Positions 1 to 8,269 of a stretch of 64,000 nt of DNA are shown here, piece after piece. This stretch comes from JAQWRV01 sp045564915 (lineage in GTDB: Bacteria > Pseudomonadota > Alphaproteobacteria > Rhodospirillales > Rhodospirillaceae), in the NCBI GenBank assembly GCA_045564915.1, contig JBJLGL010000009.1:124001-188000 (forward strand), read 5' to 3'. The notes below the pieces were generated by a model that saw nothing but the letters and a program-made list of their open reading frames with translations, was not told where the DNA came from and made no database searches. Both the position numbers and the translations under genes were made by a program. Position 1 is the stretch's first letter. Every line of letters starts with the position of its first letter.

Positions 1-1247
1 GCGAAGGTGTTGAAGATCCCTATAGTTCAGGTGGGTTCACAAATTTCTATTTAGCCTATCAAGGAAAAAACGACCGACTCACTCAGCAACAAATCGCACA
101 GTTCTATCTAGAAACATGCCCAGCATTAGCCACTCGTGCTCCACATGTAAGCCAACCTGCCAAAAAGGACCGCTATAAGATTGGGATACTCACCAGTTTT
201 ATGCGCAATCATACCGTGGGCTACTTATCAAGGGGCCTTGTCAAGTATCTTGATAGAGATAGATTCCACGTGGCTCTTTTGCGAAGCCCGATTCAGCCCA
301 TACAAGATCCAGTAGCAAAAGAAATTGCTGCCATGGCAAATTCGGTTGTTGACCTACCTGACAACTTACCAGCGGCGAGAAAGATAGTAGCAGAGGCTGA
401 AATAGATCTACTTTATTTTCCTGAAATCGGTATGGAAGACCTAGTTTATTTCCTAGCATTTGCGCGTTCAGCCCCTGTTCAGGTTATGGGTTGGGGTCAT
501 CCGGTTACAAGTGGCATTCCTAACATCGATGCTTATCTTTCCGTTGCCGACATGGAGCCAGACAACGCGTGCGATCACTACAGCGAGCAACTAATTACTA
601 CCAAGGGATTGTCATTGTGTGTTGAAAGGCCATGCGCCGATTCTACAAGTCTCCAAGAATCCTATTTTGGATTGAAGCCAGAGATGCCTGCATACCTATG
701 CGCCCAAAGCTTATTTAAGATTCACCCTGAATTTGACACCGTCTTATCGGCTTTGCTCAATCAAGATAAGGCTGCACAACTATATTTCATAGAACTTGGA
801 AATAATTCCGATGCCGTTTTCATGGAGCGTATTAGCAAGTCGGTTCAAAAAAATATGCGCCGAGTCACTCTGCTCCCCAGAGTCCGGTCGGATGAATTCT
901 TTGCCTTACTTAAGTCCGCTGATGTTATCTTGGATGTCCCCCACTGGTCCGGCGGAAAGACAAGCCTAGAGAGTTTAGCCGCGGGAACACCTGTCGTGCA
1001 TTGGCCTGGAGAATTTATGCGCGGCCGCCACACATTAGCCTTCTACAAAAAGATGAATGTTATGGACTGCGTTGTTCATGATGCAGAATCTTATGTTAAC
1101 ACCGCCATACGGTTGGCGCATAAAACAGATTTTCGTGTATCTGTACGGAAAAAAATTGCAGAAAAATCACACCTTTTATTTAACAACATATCCGATATTG
1201 ACGAAATTTCCGCCATCTTTGAGAGGATGATTATAGACTCGCTTTAG
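1..1247 (+). CDS. SPINDLY/O-GlcNAc transferase-type glycosyltransferase, C-terminal part
   Basis: This gene is cut by the window edge. The reading frame is open from base 3 to the stop at 1245-1247, so the ATG at 201 is internal and not the start. About 414 residues are visible. They match the catalytic half of GT41-like (SPINDLY family) glycosyltransferases. After the open N-terminal part comes a segment resembling the family's RNHxVGYL block (near base 205). A PVQVMGWGHPVTSGIPNID stretch (around base 475) is close to the family's PVQVxxxGxPxTxGxxxxD block. A late block, DVPHWSGGKTSLESLAAGTPVV (in two parts, near 940-995), is the nucleotide-sugar-binding region. TPR repeats, if present, lie upstream. 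The family transfers GlcNAc or other sugars to proteins or glycans; acceptor unknown. It converges with the MsbA-like gene, 23 bases away, and neighbours a glycan locus. The family call is firm, the substrate open. Confidence 0.8.
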   Translation, partial: EGVEDPYSSGGFTNFYLAYQGKNDRLTQQQIAQFYLETCPALATRAPHVSQPAKKDRYKIGILTSFMRNHTVGYLSRGLVKYLDRDRFHVALLRSPIQPIQDPVAKEIAAMANSVVDLPDNLPAARKIVAEAEIDLLYFPEIGMEDLVYFLAFARSAPVQVMGWGHPVTSGIPNIDAYLSVADMEPDNACDHYSEQLITTKGLSLCVERPCADSTSLQESYFGLKPEMPAYLCAQSLFKIHPEFDTVLSALLNQDKAAQLYFIELGNNSDAVFMERISKSVQKNMRRVTLLPRVRSDEFFALLKSADVILDVPHWSGGKTSLESLAAGTPVVHWPGEFMRGRHTLAFYKKMNVMDCVVHDAESYVNTAIRLAHKTDFRVSVRKKIAEKSHLLFNNISDIDEISAIFERMIIDSL

Positions 1248-1270
1248 CGCAATACACATTATTTCATGCT

Positions 1271-3028
1271 TTATACTGCTGTGAATTGCATCGCATAAAG
1301 GCGAGCATAGACACCATTTCGATCTATCAAATCCTTGTGGTTGCCGCTTTCAACTACTCCGCCATCGACAACAACATGTATGAGGTCAGCGTCTTGAACC
1401 GTCGCGAGGCGGTGAGCAATGACAATAGTGGTTCTGTCCTGCCGCAAAACATCCATGGCCTTTTTGACCTGTTGCTCCGTCTCAGAGTCAAGGGCGCTAG
1501 TGGCCTCGTCTAGCAAAAGAATTGGGGCATCTTTGAGTAATGCTCTGGCAATAGCGATACGCTGACGTTGTCCCCCCGATAAAGACTCTCCACGTTCACC
1601 AACAAGTGTTTCAAACCCCATAGGTAATTCTAAGATAAAGTCGCTTGCCCCAGCGGCACGGGCAGCAGCTTCAATTTCAGAATCTGATGCACTCGGGTTG
1701 CCGAAACGTATGTTTGTCCTGATAGTGTCATCAAACAAAACAACATCTTGGGTAACAAGTCCGACATTCGCACGTAAAGAGTCCAGTTTTACCAAGCGTA
1801 TGTCTTGTCCATCAATGGAAACTACGCCCTCATTACAGTCAAAAAATCGGGGTATAAGATTGAGGATTGTCGTCTTCCCTGCACCCGAGGGGCCGACCAA
1901 TGCCGTTGTCTTGCCTGCGGGAACTTCAAGTGAAGCGCCCTGTAAAGCCATTTTGTCGTCTTGATATGCGAATGAAACATTGTCAAACCGGATGGTAGCG
2001 CCAGAGATGGTAAGCGGCTTAGCATCTGGATGTTGACTCAAGCCTGGTGGTGTATCTAACAGCGTAAAAAGCCGTTCAGCACCAGCCAGGCCCTCTTGCA
2101 TTTGAGCATTAAGGTTTGCTAGCGCTTTCATTGGTCTGTAAGCCATTAATAGAGCAGTCAGAAAGGAAAAGAATGCTCCAGCGGAGGTGGTGTCTTGAAT
2201 AACGCGCCAACCACCGTACACAATGACAATAGTCACCGCTACACCGCCGACGGTTTCCATTAGCGGGCTAGCCATGGCTTTAACCCGCTCAGCGCGAAGG
2301 ATGAGATTGCGGATATTAGCGGCAAGGCCAGCCGCACGCTGTGCCTCATAGCCCTCCATACGGTAAGTCTTAATCAACCGCATACCGGTAAAAGTTTGTT
2401 GCAGCAGCGTCATAAAGGTTCCTGTCTGCGACTGTGTGTCGGCAGTCACATGGCGTAATTTGTGGCCCAATGTAGAGATTGGAATTACCGTTACCGGAAA
2501 CACCACAAAAGCAACTGTCGCCAAGAGCCAGTCCTGGTAAAACATCACGCAAACCAGAAAAACCACTGACAATGTATCTTTTCCGATACCAGTGAGTGCT
2601 GTTGATACAGCCTGGCGCATCATCCCTATGTCTGTAGTAAAACGGGACATCAAACTGCCTGTTGACTGACGCTGAAAGAAAGCTAGGTCTTGCGTCATGA
2701 GGTGCTGGAATAAGCGATTTTGCATGTCCATCAATACAGACTGGCCCACACCAGTCATGAGTAAGGTTTGGCCATAAGTGGCCAAGCCTTTTAGGGTGAA
2801 CATGGCCAAAACTGCCCCCCCTACAGGCCATAGGAGGTCCTCACGTCGCTCAATAAAAACTCGGTTAACGACGGGGTCCATGAGCCATGCTAAGCCTGCG
2901 GTAGTCGCCGCCACAGCGACCATAAAAAGCACAGCCAAAAACAGGCGGCCGCCATAGGGAGCCACAGCTTCTCGCACCAAACGGCGGAGCAAAGGTAGTG
3001 TGGATGGTTTTTGGTCTGAATCCATCAT
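1271..3028 (-). CDS. msbA: MsbA-like ABC exporter (lipid A / lipid flippase type)
   Basis: This is a 585-residue half-transporter with an N-terminal six-helix membrane domain (about residues 25-315) fused to an ATPase domain. The ATPase carries Walker A GPSGAGKT (379-386), Q-loop Q427, signature LSGGQ (483-487), Walker B ILLLDE (503-508) and H-loop H539. Length and layout fit MsbA, which moves lipid A-core across the inner membrane using ATP. Paralogous lipid or glycan exporters of the same family cannot be excluded by eye. It stands alone on the minus strand, divergent from the aminotransferase at 3235 across a 206-base gap that must hold both promoters. A sugar aminotransferase/dehydrogenase pair of possible lipid A function next door supports the lipid A reading. 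Confidence 0.85.
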   Translation of the reverse strand: MMDSDQKPSTLPLLRRLVREAVAPYGGRLFLAVLFMVAVAATTAGLAWLMDPVVNRVFIERREDLLWPVGGAVLAMFTLKGLATYGQTLLMTGVGQSVLMDMQNRLFQHLMTQDLAFFQRQSTGSLMSRFTTDIGMMRQAVSTALTGIGKDTLSVVFLVCVMFYQDWLLATVAFVVFPVTVIPISTLGHKLRHVTADTQSQTGTFMTLLQQTFTGMRLIKTYRMEGYEAQRAAGLAANIRNLILRAERVKAMASPLMETVGGVAVTIVIVYGGWRVIQDTTSAGAFFSFLTALLMAYRPMKALANLNAQMQEGLAGAERLFTLLDTPPGLSQHPDAKPLTISGATIRFDNVSFAYQDDKMALQGASLEVPAGKTTALVGPSGAGKTTILNLIPRFFDCNEGVVSIDGQDIRLVKLDSLRANVGLVTQDVVLFDDTIRTNIRFGNPSASDSEIEAAARAAGASDFILELPMGFETLVGERGESLSGGQRQRIAIARALLKDAPILLLDEATSALDSETEQQVKKAMDVLRQDRTTIVIAHRLATVQDADLIHVVVDGGVVESGNHKDLIDRNGVYARLYAMQFTAV

Positions 3029-3234
3029 AGTGATAGGTCGCAGTAAACTTCGCAGATGCTATATTGTCCAGTATCTCGCAACTTACAATGCTGTTCTGGG
3101 GGTTCTAGAACTACTGCACATTTACAATAGTTGCAGGAAAGAGGTAGGTTGCCGTTCTAACTGGACACCATGCTGAGGGGCTTTTGACGGCAAGACGCTG
3201 CTTGGGTGCCCTTCCTTAAGAGGTCTTCCCGTCT

Positions 3235-4374
3235 ATGCGCGATACTGCGTCCACACCAATGCCATTTATAGATTTACAGGCTCAGCGGGCGCGCATTTCT
3301 GACCTAATTGATGATGGTATTGCCAAGGTTCTCGACCATGGCGCCTTCGTCATGGGGCCAGAGATTGAACAATTGGAGACGGCTTTGGCTGAACGCCTGC
3401 CAATCGCCCATTGTCTTTGCTGCTCAAGCGGAACAGATGCCCTAATGATTTCGCTGATGGCCGCAGATATTGGGCCCGGCGACGCTGTATTTGTACCGTC
3501 GTTTACCTTTACCTCAACTGCAGAAGTGCCAGCGTTGCTTGGGGCCCATCCGGTTTTCGTAGATATTGATCCGGATACCTTTAATATGGATCCAGAAAGT
3601 CTGTTGCTTGCTATTTCTGCCGCTAAGAAGTCAGGACTTAGACCGCAAGCAGTCATTGCTGTTGATCTTTTTGGGCAACCCGCCAATTACGGCAAAATTC
3701 TACCCATAGCCGATGCTGAAAGTTTGTGGGTGCTGAGTGATTCGGCCCAAAGCTTCGGAGCAATGTATGAAGGTTCTGCGGTTGGCACCTTAGGACGTGT
3801 TACCACCACTAGCTTTTATCCATCTAAGCCATTGGGTTGTTATGGCGACGGAGGTGCCGTGTTTACCGATGATGCGGATTTATATAGCCGTATGGTACAG
3901 GTTCGCGTTCATGGAAATACTGGTGATAAGGGCAAAGTATCTAGAATCGGCTTAACGGCCCGCCTTGATTCTATTCAAGCAGCTATTCTGCTAGCAAAGC
4001 TAACGCTGTTCGATGAAGAATGTGCCTTGCGTAATGATGTGGCTGATCGTTACTCAGCGGGCCTGAAGGATGCTGTGATCACACCCAAAGTAATAGATGG
4101 CGCATCATCAGTCTGGGCACATTATACGGTTCGCTCGCCTCTCCGAGACAATATTATAAAAACGCTAGGGGCTGAAGGTATTCCAACGGCTTTGTTTTAT
4201 CCAAACCCGATTCATGTCCAGGTGCCATATCGAAAGTTCTTACTAAACAATTGCAGTCTTTCCGTCACAGAAGAGATCGCCAGCCAGGTTGTCAGCCTGC
4301 CAATGCACCCCTACCTAGATGAAGATACTCAGGATCGCATCATCGCCGCGGTTAGAGCGGCTGTTCGGGCATAA
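3235..4374 (+). CDS. DegT/DnrJ/EryC1 family sugar aminotransferase (GnnB- or WbpE-like)
   Basis: A 379-residue PLP enzyme of the DegT/DnrJ/EryC1 family, which transaminates keto nucleotide sugars. Visible landmarks are FIDLQAQRARI near the N-terminus, CSSGTDAL (63-70, phosphate binding), SDSAQSFGA (168-176, with the Asp contacting PLP) and the Schiff-base Lys198 in FYPSKPLGCYGDGG. The sequence resembles Pseudomonas WbpE (UDP-3-keto-GlcNAcA aminotransferase) and GnnB (UDP-3-keto-GlcNAc aminotransferase for diamino lipid A). An AAGAGG motif about 11 bases before the ATG supports this start. A second ATG nine codons on (MPFIDL) would match the usual family N-terminus. The dehydrogenase begins 9 bases after the stop, which suggests the two act consecutively to put an amino group on a sugar. 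Confidence 0.88.
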   Translation: MRDTASTPMPFIDLQAQRARISDLIDDGIAKVLDHGAFVMGPEIEQLETALAERLPIAHCLCCSSGTDALMISLMAADIGPGDAVFVPSFTFTSTAEVPALLGAHPVFVDIDPDTFNMDPESLLLAISAAKKSGLRPQAVIAVDLFGQPANYGKILPIADAESLWVLSDSAQSFGAMYEGSAVGTLGRVTTTSFYPSKPLGCYGDGGAVFTDDADLYSRMVQVRVHGNTGDKGKVSRIGLTARLDSIQAAILLAKLTLFDEECALRNDVADRYSAGLKDAVITPKVIDGASSVWAHYTVRSPLRDNIIKTLGAEGIPTALFYPNPIHVQVPYRKFLLNNCSLSVTEEIASQVVSLPMHPYLDEDTQDRIIAAVRAAVRA

Positions 4375-4382
4375 CCTTCACT

Positions 4383-5306
4383 ATGCCTGAAACAACAGAA
4401 TTGAAAGCCGCCATTATCGGCTTAGGCCGAATGGGGATGCACCATGTTCAGGCCTGTAGAAGTATGCCTGACATTAAACTCGTTGCAATTTTAGATCACA
4501 AGCCAGAGTGGGCTGTGCATGTTGGGGCTGAGATCCAGAGTTCAGTGGCTACTGATGTTGAAAGCCTGATGGGCAAGATCGATGCTGCCATTATCGCTGT
4601 GCCTACATGTGACCACTCCACTACTGCCCTCCCACTATTACGAGAAGGAATATCCTGCCTAGTTGAGAAACCAATCGCAGCCTCAGAGGAAGAAGCTGAG
4701 TCCATGCTTTTAGCGGCTGACCAGGGAGGTGCTGTTCTCCAGATCGGCCACATTGAACGTTTTAACTCTGTGATTGATGTATTGTTCAAACAGGTGGGGC
4801 CAATCAGCGCAATACGCCGAATTAAAGCCATACGTCATAACTTACCGCAAGTCCGTCTTTACGATGCTGATGTAGTGCTTGATCTTATGATCCATGATCT
4901 CGATCTTGTGTCTAAACTCATCGCTGATAAGGCTGGCGCTATAACTGTTATTAATAATACCAGCGAACATGCCGTCAGCGTTAGTTTCCTGTGCGGCGAT
5001 ACGACCGAGATTATTGTTTCAGCAGATCGCCAGGCAGAGAAACCAACCCGATCCCTGACGGTAGAAACAGATGACACTATCTTCCTCGCCAACCTATCAG
5101 AACAAACATTAATTAAACGGACGCCTTCAGGTGATAAAGAAATTCCTATAACCCGGAATGATGCATTGAGTAGCCAACTAAGAGCCTTTGCAGATGCAGC
5201 CCGGTTCAGACCTGATTCAGGGCAACTCGTTGGGGCGTCGGGTTTGGATGGCCTTAACGCACTCCGTCTTGCTAACCGTATCCGAGCTGAGGTTAGCCTT
5301 CTCTGA
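4383..5306 (+). CDS. Gfo/Idh/MocA family sugar dehydrogenase (GnnA-like candidate)
   Basis: A 307-residue NAD(P)-dependent oxidoreductase. The Rossmann loop GLGRMG lies at residues 13-18, the family EKP motif at 95-97, and a likely catalytic His171 in DLMIHDLDL. The family oxidises sugar or nucleotide-sugar hydroxyls. Paired with the preceding aminotransferase, it could make the 3-keto intermediate for a 3-amino sugar, as GnnA does for UDP-GlcNAc or WbpB for UDP-GlcNAcA. The gap to the upstream gene is 8 bases, and its TGA shares a base with the ATG of the downstream transporter (TGATG), so the three genes look translationally coupled. The family is secure; the exact substrate is inferred from context. 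Confidence 0.85.
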   Translation: MPETTELKAAIIGLGRMGMHHVQACRSMPDIKLVAILDHKPEWAVHVGAEIQSSVATDVESLMGKIDAAIIAVPTCDHSTTALPLLREGISCLVEKPIAASEEEAESMLLAADQGGAVLQIGHIERFNSVIDVLFKQVGPISAIRRIKAIRHNLPQVRLYDADVVLDLMIHDLDLVSKLIADKAGAITVINNTSEHAVSVSFLCGDTTEIIVSADRQAEKPTRSLTVETDDTIFLANLSEQTLIKRTPSGDKEIPITRNDALSSQLRAFADAARFRPDSGQLVGASGLDGLNALRLANRIRAEVSLL

Positions 5307-6571
5307 TGACTAAACCCGGTTTTAGCCACAACCTGAAAGCCCAGTTTTCTTGGGCACTATTTGATTTTGCCAATTCCGGCTTTCCGACCGTCGTAACGAC
5401 CTTTGTGTTTGCAGCATACTTCACTCAGACTATTGCACCCGATACTGAGACCGGAACAGCGTTATGGGGCACAGCCGTCGGCATAGCCGGTTTCTTGGTC
5501 GCTGTGACGAGTCCGATTGCCGGCGCTATTGCTGACCGCACGGGACGTCAAAAGCGCTGGCTAGCTTGCCTTACATCACTATGCATCATCGCAACCGCTA
5601 CGCTTTGGTTTGCTAAACCAACCGAAGCATCTATTCCCTTGTCCATGATGGCAGTCGTAATAGCTACTATGGCATTTGAAGTTAGTCTGGTTTTTTACAA
5701 TGCGCTTCTTCCCACTTTAACTAGCCCGGAACGACTAGGACGGCTATCTGGGCTTGCATGGGGACTGGGTTATTTAGGAGGTCTCCTTTGCCTAGTCATC
5801 GCGCTGATGGTATTTGTTCAGCCTGAAAATGCTCTGTTTGGTCTAGATAAAGGCTCTGCCGAACATGTCCGTGCTACAGCCCTATTAACAGCGGGTTGGA
5901 TTATCACTTTTGCCTGGCCATTATTTCTCCTAACGCCCGACACTCCCCCGACTGGCTTGCCTGTTATTTCAGCTATTACGCAGGGCTTAAAAGCATTGAT
6001 TGTCACCCTTAGGCGGGCAAAAGAACATACCAATAGCTTCCGCTTTCTCATTGCGCGGATGATCTACATTGACGGTGTCAATACCATGTTTGCCTTTGGA
6101 GGAGTCTATGCCGCCGGAACCTTCAATATGGCTATGGAAGAGATAATTCTTTTCGGTATTGCTTTAAACGCCACAGCGGGTGTCGGCGCTGCTGTATTCG
6201 GCTTCGTCGATGATCGCGTCGGCTCAAAGAAAACTCTAACCATAAGTCTGTTAGCTCTCATCATCACAACTGTGGGAGTCTTGATGGCTCAGACCACGAG
6301 TCAATTCTGGATTGCCACCCTGACTATGAGCATCTTTTTTGGGCCAGTCCAAGCCGCCAGCCGCACCATGATGGCGCGCCTTTCTCCAGCAGACATGCGT
6401 GGCGAGATGTTTGGTCTATATGCTATGTCGGGGAAAGTAACTAGTTTTGCCGGCCCACTTGCAGTGGGTTGGATCACCGCCATGGCCAGCAGCCAGCGCA
6501 TCGGGCTGGCTAGTGTTCTGGTTTTTCTCTGCGTTGGTTTGATTTTACTGCGCGGTGTCCGTGAACCATAG
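5306..6571 (+). CDS. UMF1-family MFS transporter (Atg22-like)
   Basis: A 421-residue, very hydrophobic protein with about 12 membrane segments. The N-terminal WALFDFANSGF block is characteristic of the UMF1 (unknown major facilitator 1) family related to fungal vacuolar Atg22 effluxers. An MFS loop motif (GAIADRTGRQKRW, about residues 72-84) follows the second or third helix. Bacterial members have no established substrate. It overlaps the upstream dehydrogenase by one base and ends 12 bases short of the convergent purH. Co-transcription with the sugar-amination pair is likely, but I see no reason to call it a glycan exporter. Confidence 0.85.
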   Translation: MTKPGFSHNLKAQFSWALFDFANSGFPTVVTTFVFAAYFTQTIAPDTETGTALWGTAVGIAGFLVAVTSPIAGAIADRTGRQKRWLACLTSLCIIATATLWFAKPTEASIPLSMMAVVIATMAFEVSLVFYNALLPTLTSPERLGRLSGLAWGLGYLGGLLCLVIALMVFVQPENALFGLDKGSAEHVRATALLTAGWIITFAWPLFLLTPDTPPTGLPVISAITQGLKALIVTLRRAKEHTNSFRFLIARMIYIDGVNTMFAFGGVYAAGTFNMAMEEIILFGIALNATAGVGAAVFGFVDDRVGSKKTLTISLLALIITTVGVLMAQTTSQFWIATLTMSIFFGPVQAASRTMMARLSPADMRGEMFGLYAMSGKVTSFAGPLAVGWITAMASSQRIGLASVLVFLCVGLILLRGVREP

Positions 6572-6583
6572 AATATTGCGCAT

Positions 6584-8167
6584 TTAGTGTCGAAAGTGGC
6601 GCACACCAGTCACTGCCATGGCTAAGCCTTTTTCGTCGGCAGCAGCAACTATCTCATCATCTCGGATCGAACCACCGGGCTGAATCACTGCAGTTGCTCC
6701 GGCCTCCACCGCCGCCAACAATCCATCTGTGAAAGGAAAGAATGCATCGGAGGCAACCACGGAACCAATTGTAGCTGGCGTTTTCATGCCGGACTTTTTA
6801 GCGCCATCGATTGCTTTCATTGCGGCAATTCTAGCAGCATCAACACGGCTCATTTGACCAGCACCAATACCAACGGTAGCTCCGTCTTTTGCGTAGACGA
6901 TGGCATTCGATTTAACGTGCTTAGCTACCGTAAAGGCAAACAGCATGTCTTGAACCTGGTCATGTGTCGGCACTACCTTAGTCAAAACTTTGAGATCACT
7001 CTCCGTTACAATTCTAGTGTCCTTCGTTTGGGCTAAGAAACCACCAGACACCGGCTTAACCATACGGTTTGCCGCTGACATGTCTGGCATGCCGCCGGTC
7101 AGAAGTAAGCGCAAATTTTTCTTTTTCGCAAAGATCGCAAGGGCAGCGTCATCTGCAGAGGGGGCGATGACAACCTCTGTAAAAAGCTCGATAATTCTGT
7201 TAGCCAGCCCTCCGGTTAAGGCACGGTTCAAGGCAACAATGCCACCAAATGCTGATACTGGGTCGCAAGCGCGAGCTTTATCATACGCTGCCAGACAATC
7301 TTTCCCAATGGCCACGCCGCAGGGATTTGCGTGCTTTATTATTGCTACTGCAGGAGAGGAAAATTCAGCGACCAATTCAAATGCAGCGTCCGTATCATTG
7401 ATGTTGTTATAACTAAGCTCTTTTCCTTGCACCTGTTCTGCAGTGGCGACGCCAGGGCGCTGTTCGCCGGTTAGATAAAGAGACGCCTGCTGATGTGGGT
7501 TCTCACCGTACCTCAAGTCTTGCTTCTTGGTGCCAACAACAGATAGAGAGCGCGGAAATGCATTACCAAGATGATCACTGAACCAGGTAGAAATGGCGCT
7601 ATCATAAGCCGCTGTGCGTGCATAGGCACGAGCCGCAAGAACGGCGCGTAGATCACTGGATACAGAGCCATCATTAGCATCCATATCAGCCTGCACTTTA
7701 GAATAGTCTTGTATATCAACAACAACAACTACACCTGCATGGTTTTTTGCCGCAGAGCGAATCATCGCTGGACCACCAATATCAATGTTCTCAATACATG
7801 TGTCGAAGTCTGCTCCACTAGCAGCCGTAGTTTCAAAAGGGTATAAATTGACGACCACCATATCGATGGGGAGAATGCCGTGTTCCTCCATAGTTGCCTC
7901 ATGAAGAGCATTGCCACGAACACCGAGAAGACCGCCATGAACCTTTGGATGTAGAGTCTTAACTCGCCCATCCAGCATTTCGGGAAACTCTGTCAAGTCT
8001 GAAACTTCACAGACGGGCAAATCTGCATCGCCGATGGCCTTAGCTGTGCCACCAGTAGAAATAAGCTCTACACCCCGGCCATGTAGGTAGGTCGCAAATT
8101 CAACAAGGCCTGTTTTGTCGGAAACAGACAAAAGAGCTCGGCGCACTCCAATAGCGGGCATATTCAC
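6584..8167 (-). CDS. purH: bifunctional AICAR formyltransferase / IMP cyclohydrolase
   Basis: A 527-residue protein of normal PurH length, catalysing the last two steps of de novo IMP synthesis in the cytoplasm. The N-terminal third is the MGS-like IMP cyclohydrolase domain (ALLSVSDKTGL at 11-21, STGGTAKA, GRVKTLHPKVHGG). The rest is the formyltransferase domain, with the KHANPCG motif carrying the catalytic Lys-His pair (about residue 280), DPVSAFGG, and YGENPHQ before it. It is monocistronic on the minus strand between a glycan gene (102 bases upstream) and the UMF1 transporter. No purine riboswitch or hairpin was recognised in the short upstream gap. A housekeeping gene set inside the glycan region. 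Confidence 0.97.
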   Translation of the reverse strand: MNMPAIGVRRALLSVSDKTGLVEFATYLHGRGVELISTGGTAKAIGDADLPVCEVSDLTEFPEMLDGRVKTLHPKVHGGLLGVRGNALHEATMEEHGILPIDMVVVNLYPFETTAASGADFDTCIENIDIGGPAMIRSAAKNHAGVVVVVDIQDYSKVQADMDANDGSVSSDLRAVLAARAYARTAAYDSAISTWFSDHLGNAFPRSLSVVGTKKQDLRYGENPHQQASLYLTGEQRPGVATAEQVQGKELSYNNINDTDAAFELVAEFSSPAVAIIKHANPCGVAIGKDCLAAYDKARACDPVSAFGGIVALNRALTGGLANRIIELFTEVVIAPSADDAALAIFAKKKNLRLLLTGGMPDMSAANRMVKPVSGGFLAQTKDTRIVTESDLKVLTKVVPTHDQVQDMLFAFTVAKHVKSNAIVYAKDGATVGIGAGQMSRVDAARIAAMKAIDGAKKSGMKTPATIGSVVASDAFFPFTDGLLAAVEAGATAVIQPGGSIRDDEIVAAADEKGLAMAVTGVRHFRH

Positions 8168-8269
8168 CTCAATGGCTGGACCGTAGATCGGTACAAGTGT
8201 TCTGAATTGAGTTGGGGTTTAACACGAGATTCTTATGGGGAAAACGCCTTGCGTGGTTGTTAACCTAAA

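Noticed and set aside
2370..2831. 153-codon minus-strand ORF inside the MsbA-like gene
   Set aside because: It lies in another frame of a clearly coding ABC transporter and has no family motif or ribosome binding site.
3102..3111. GTTCTAGAAC palindrome, considered as a LexA-type operator
   Set aside because: The alphaproteobacterial LexA box is GTTC-N7-GTTC; the nearest second GTTC is spaced by five, so it does not fit.
4859..5329. 156-codon ORF antisense to the Gfo/Idh gene
   Set aside because: A shadow of the coding strand; Arg/Ser-rich composition and no recognisable domain.
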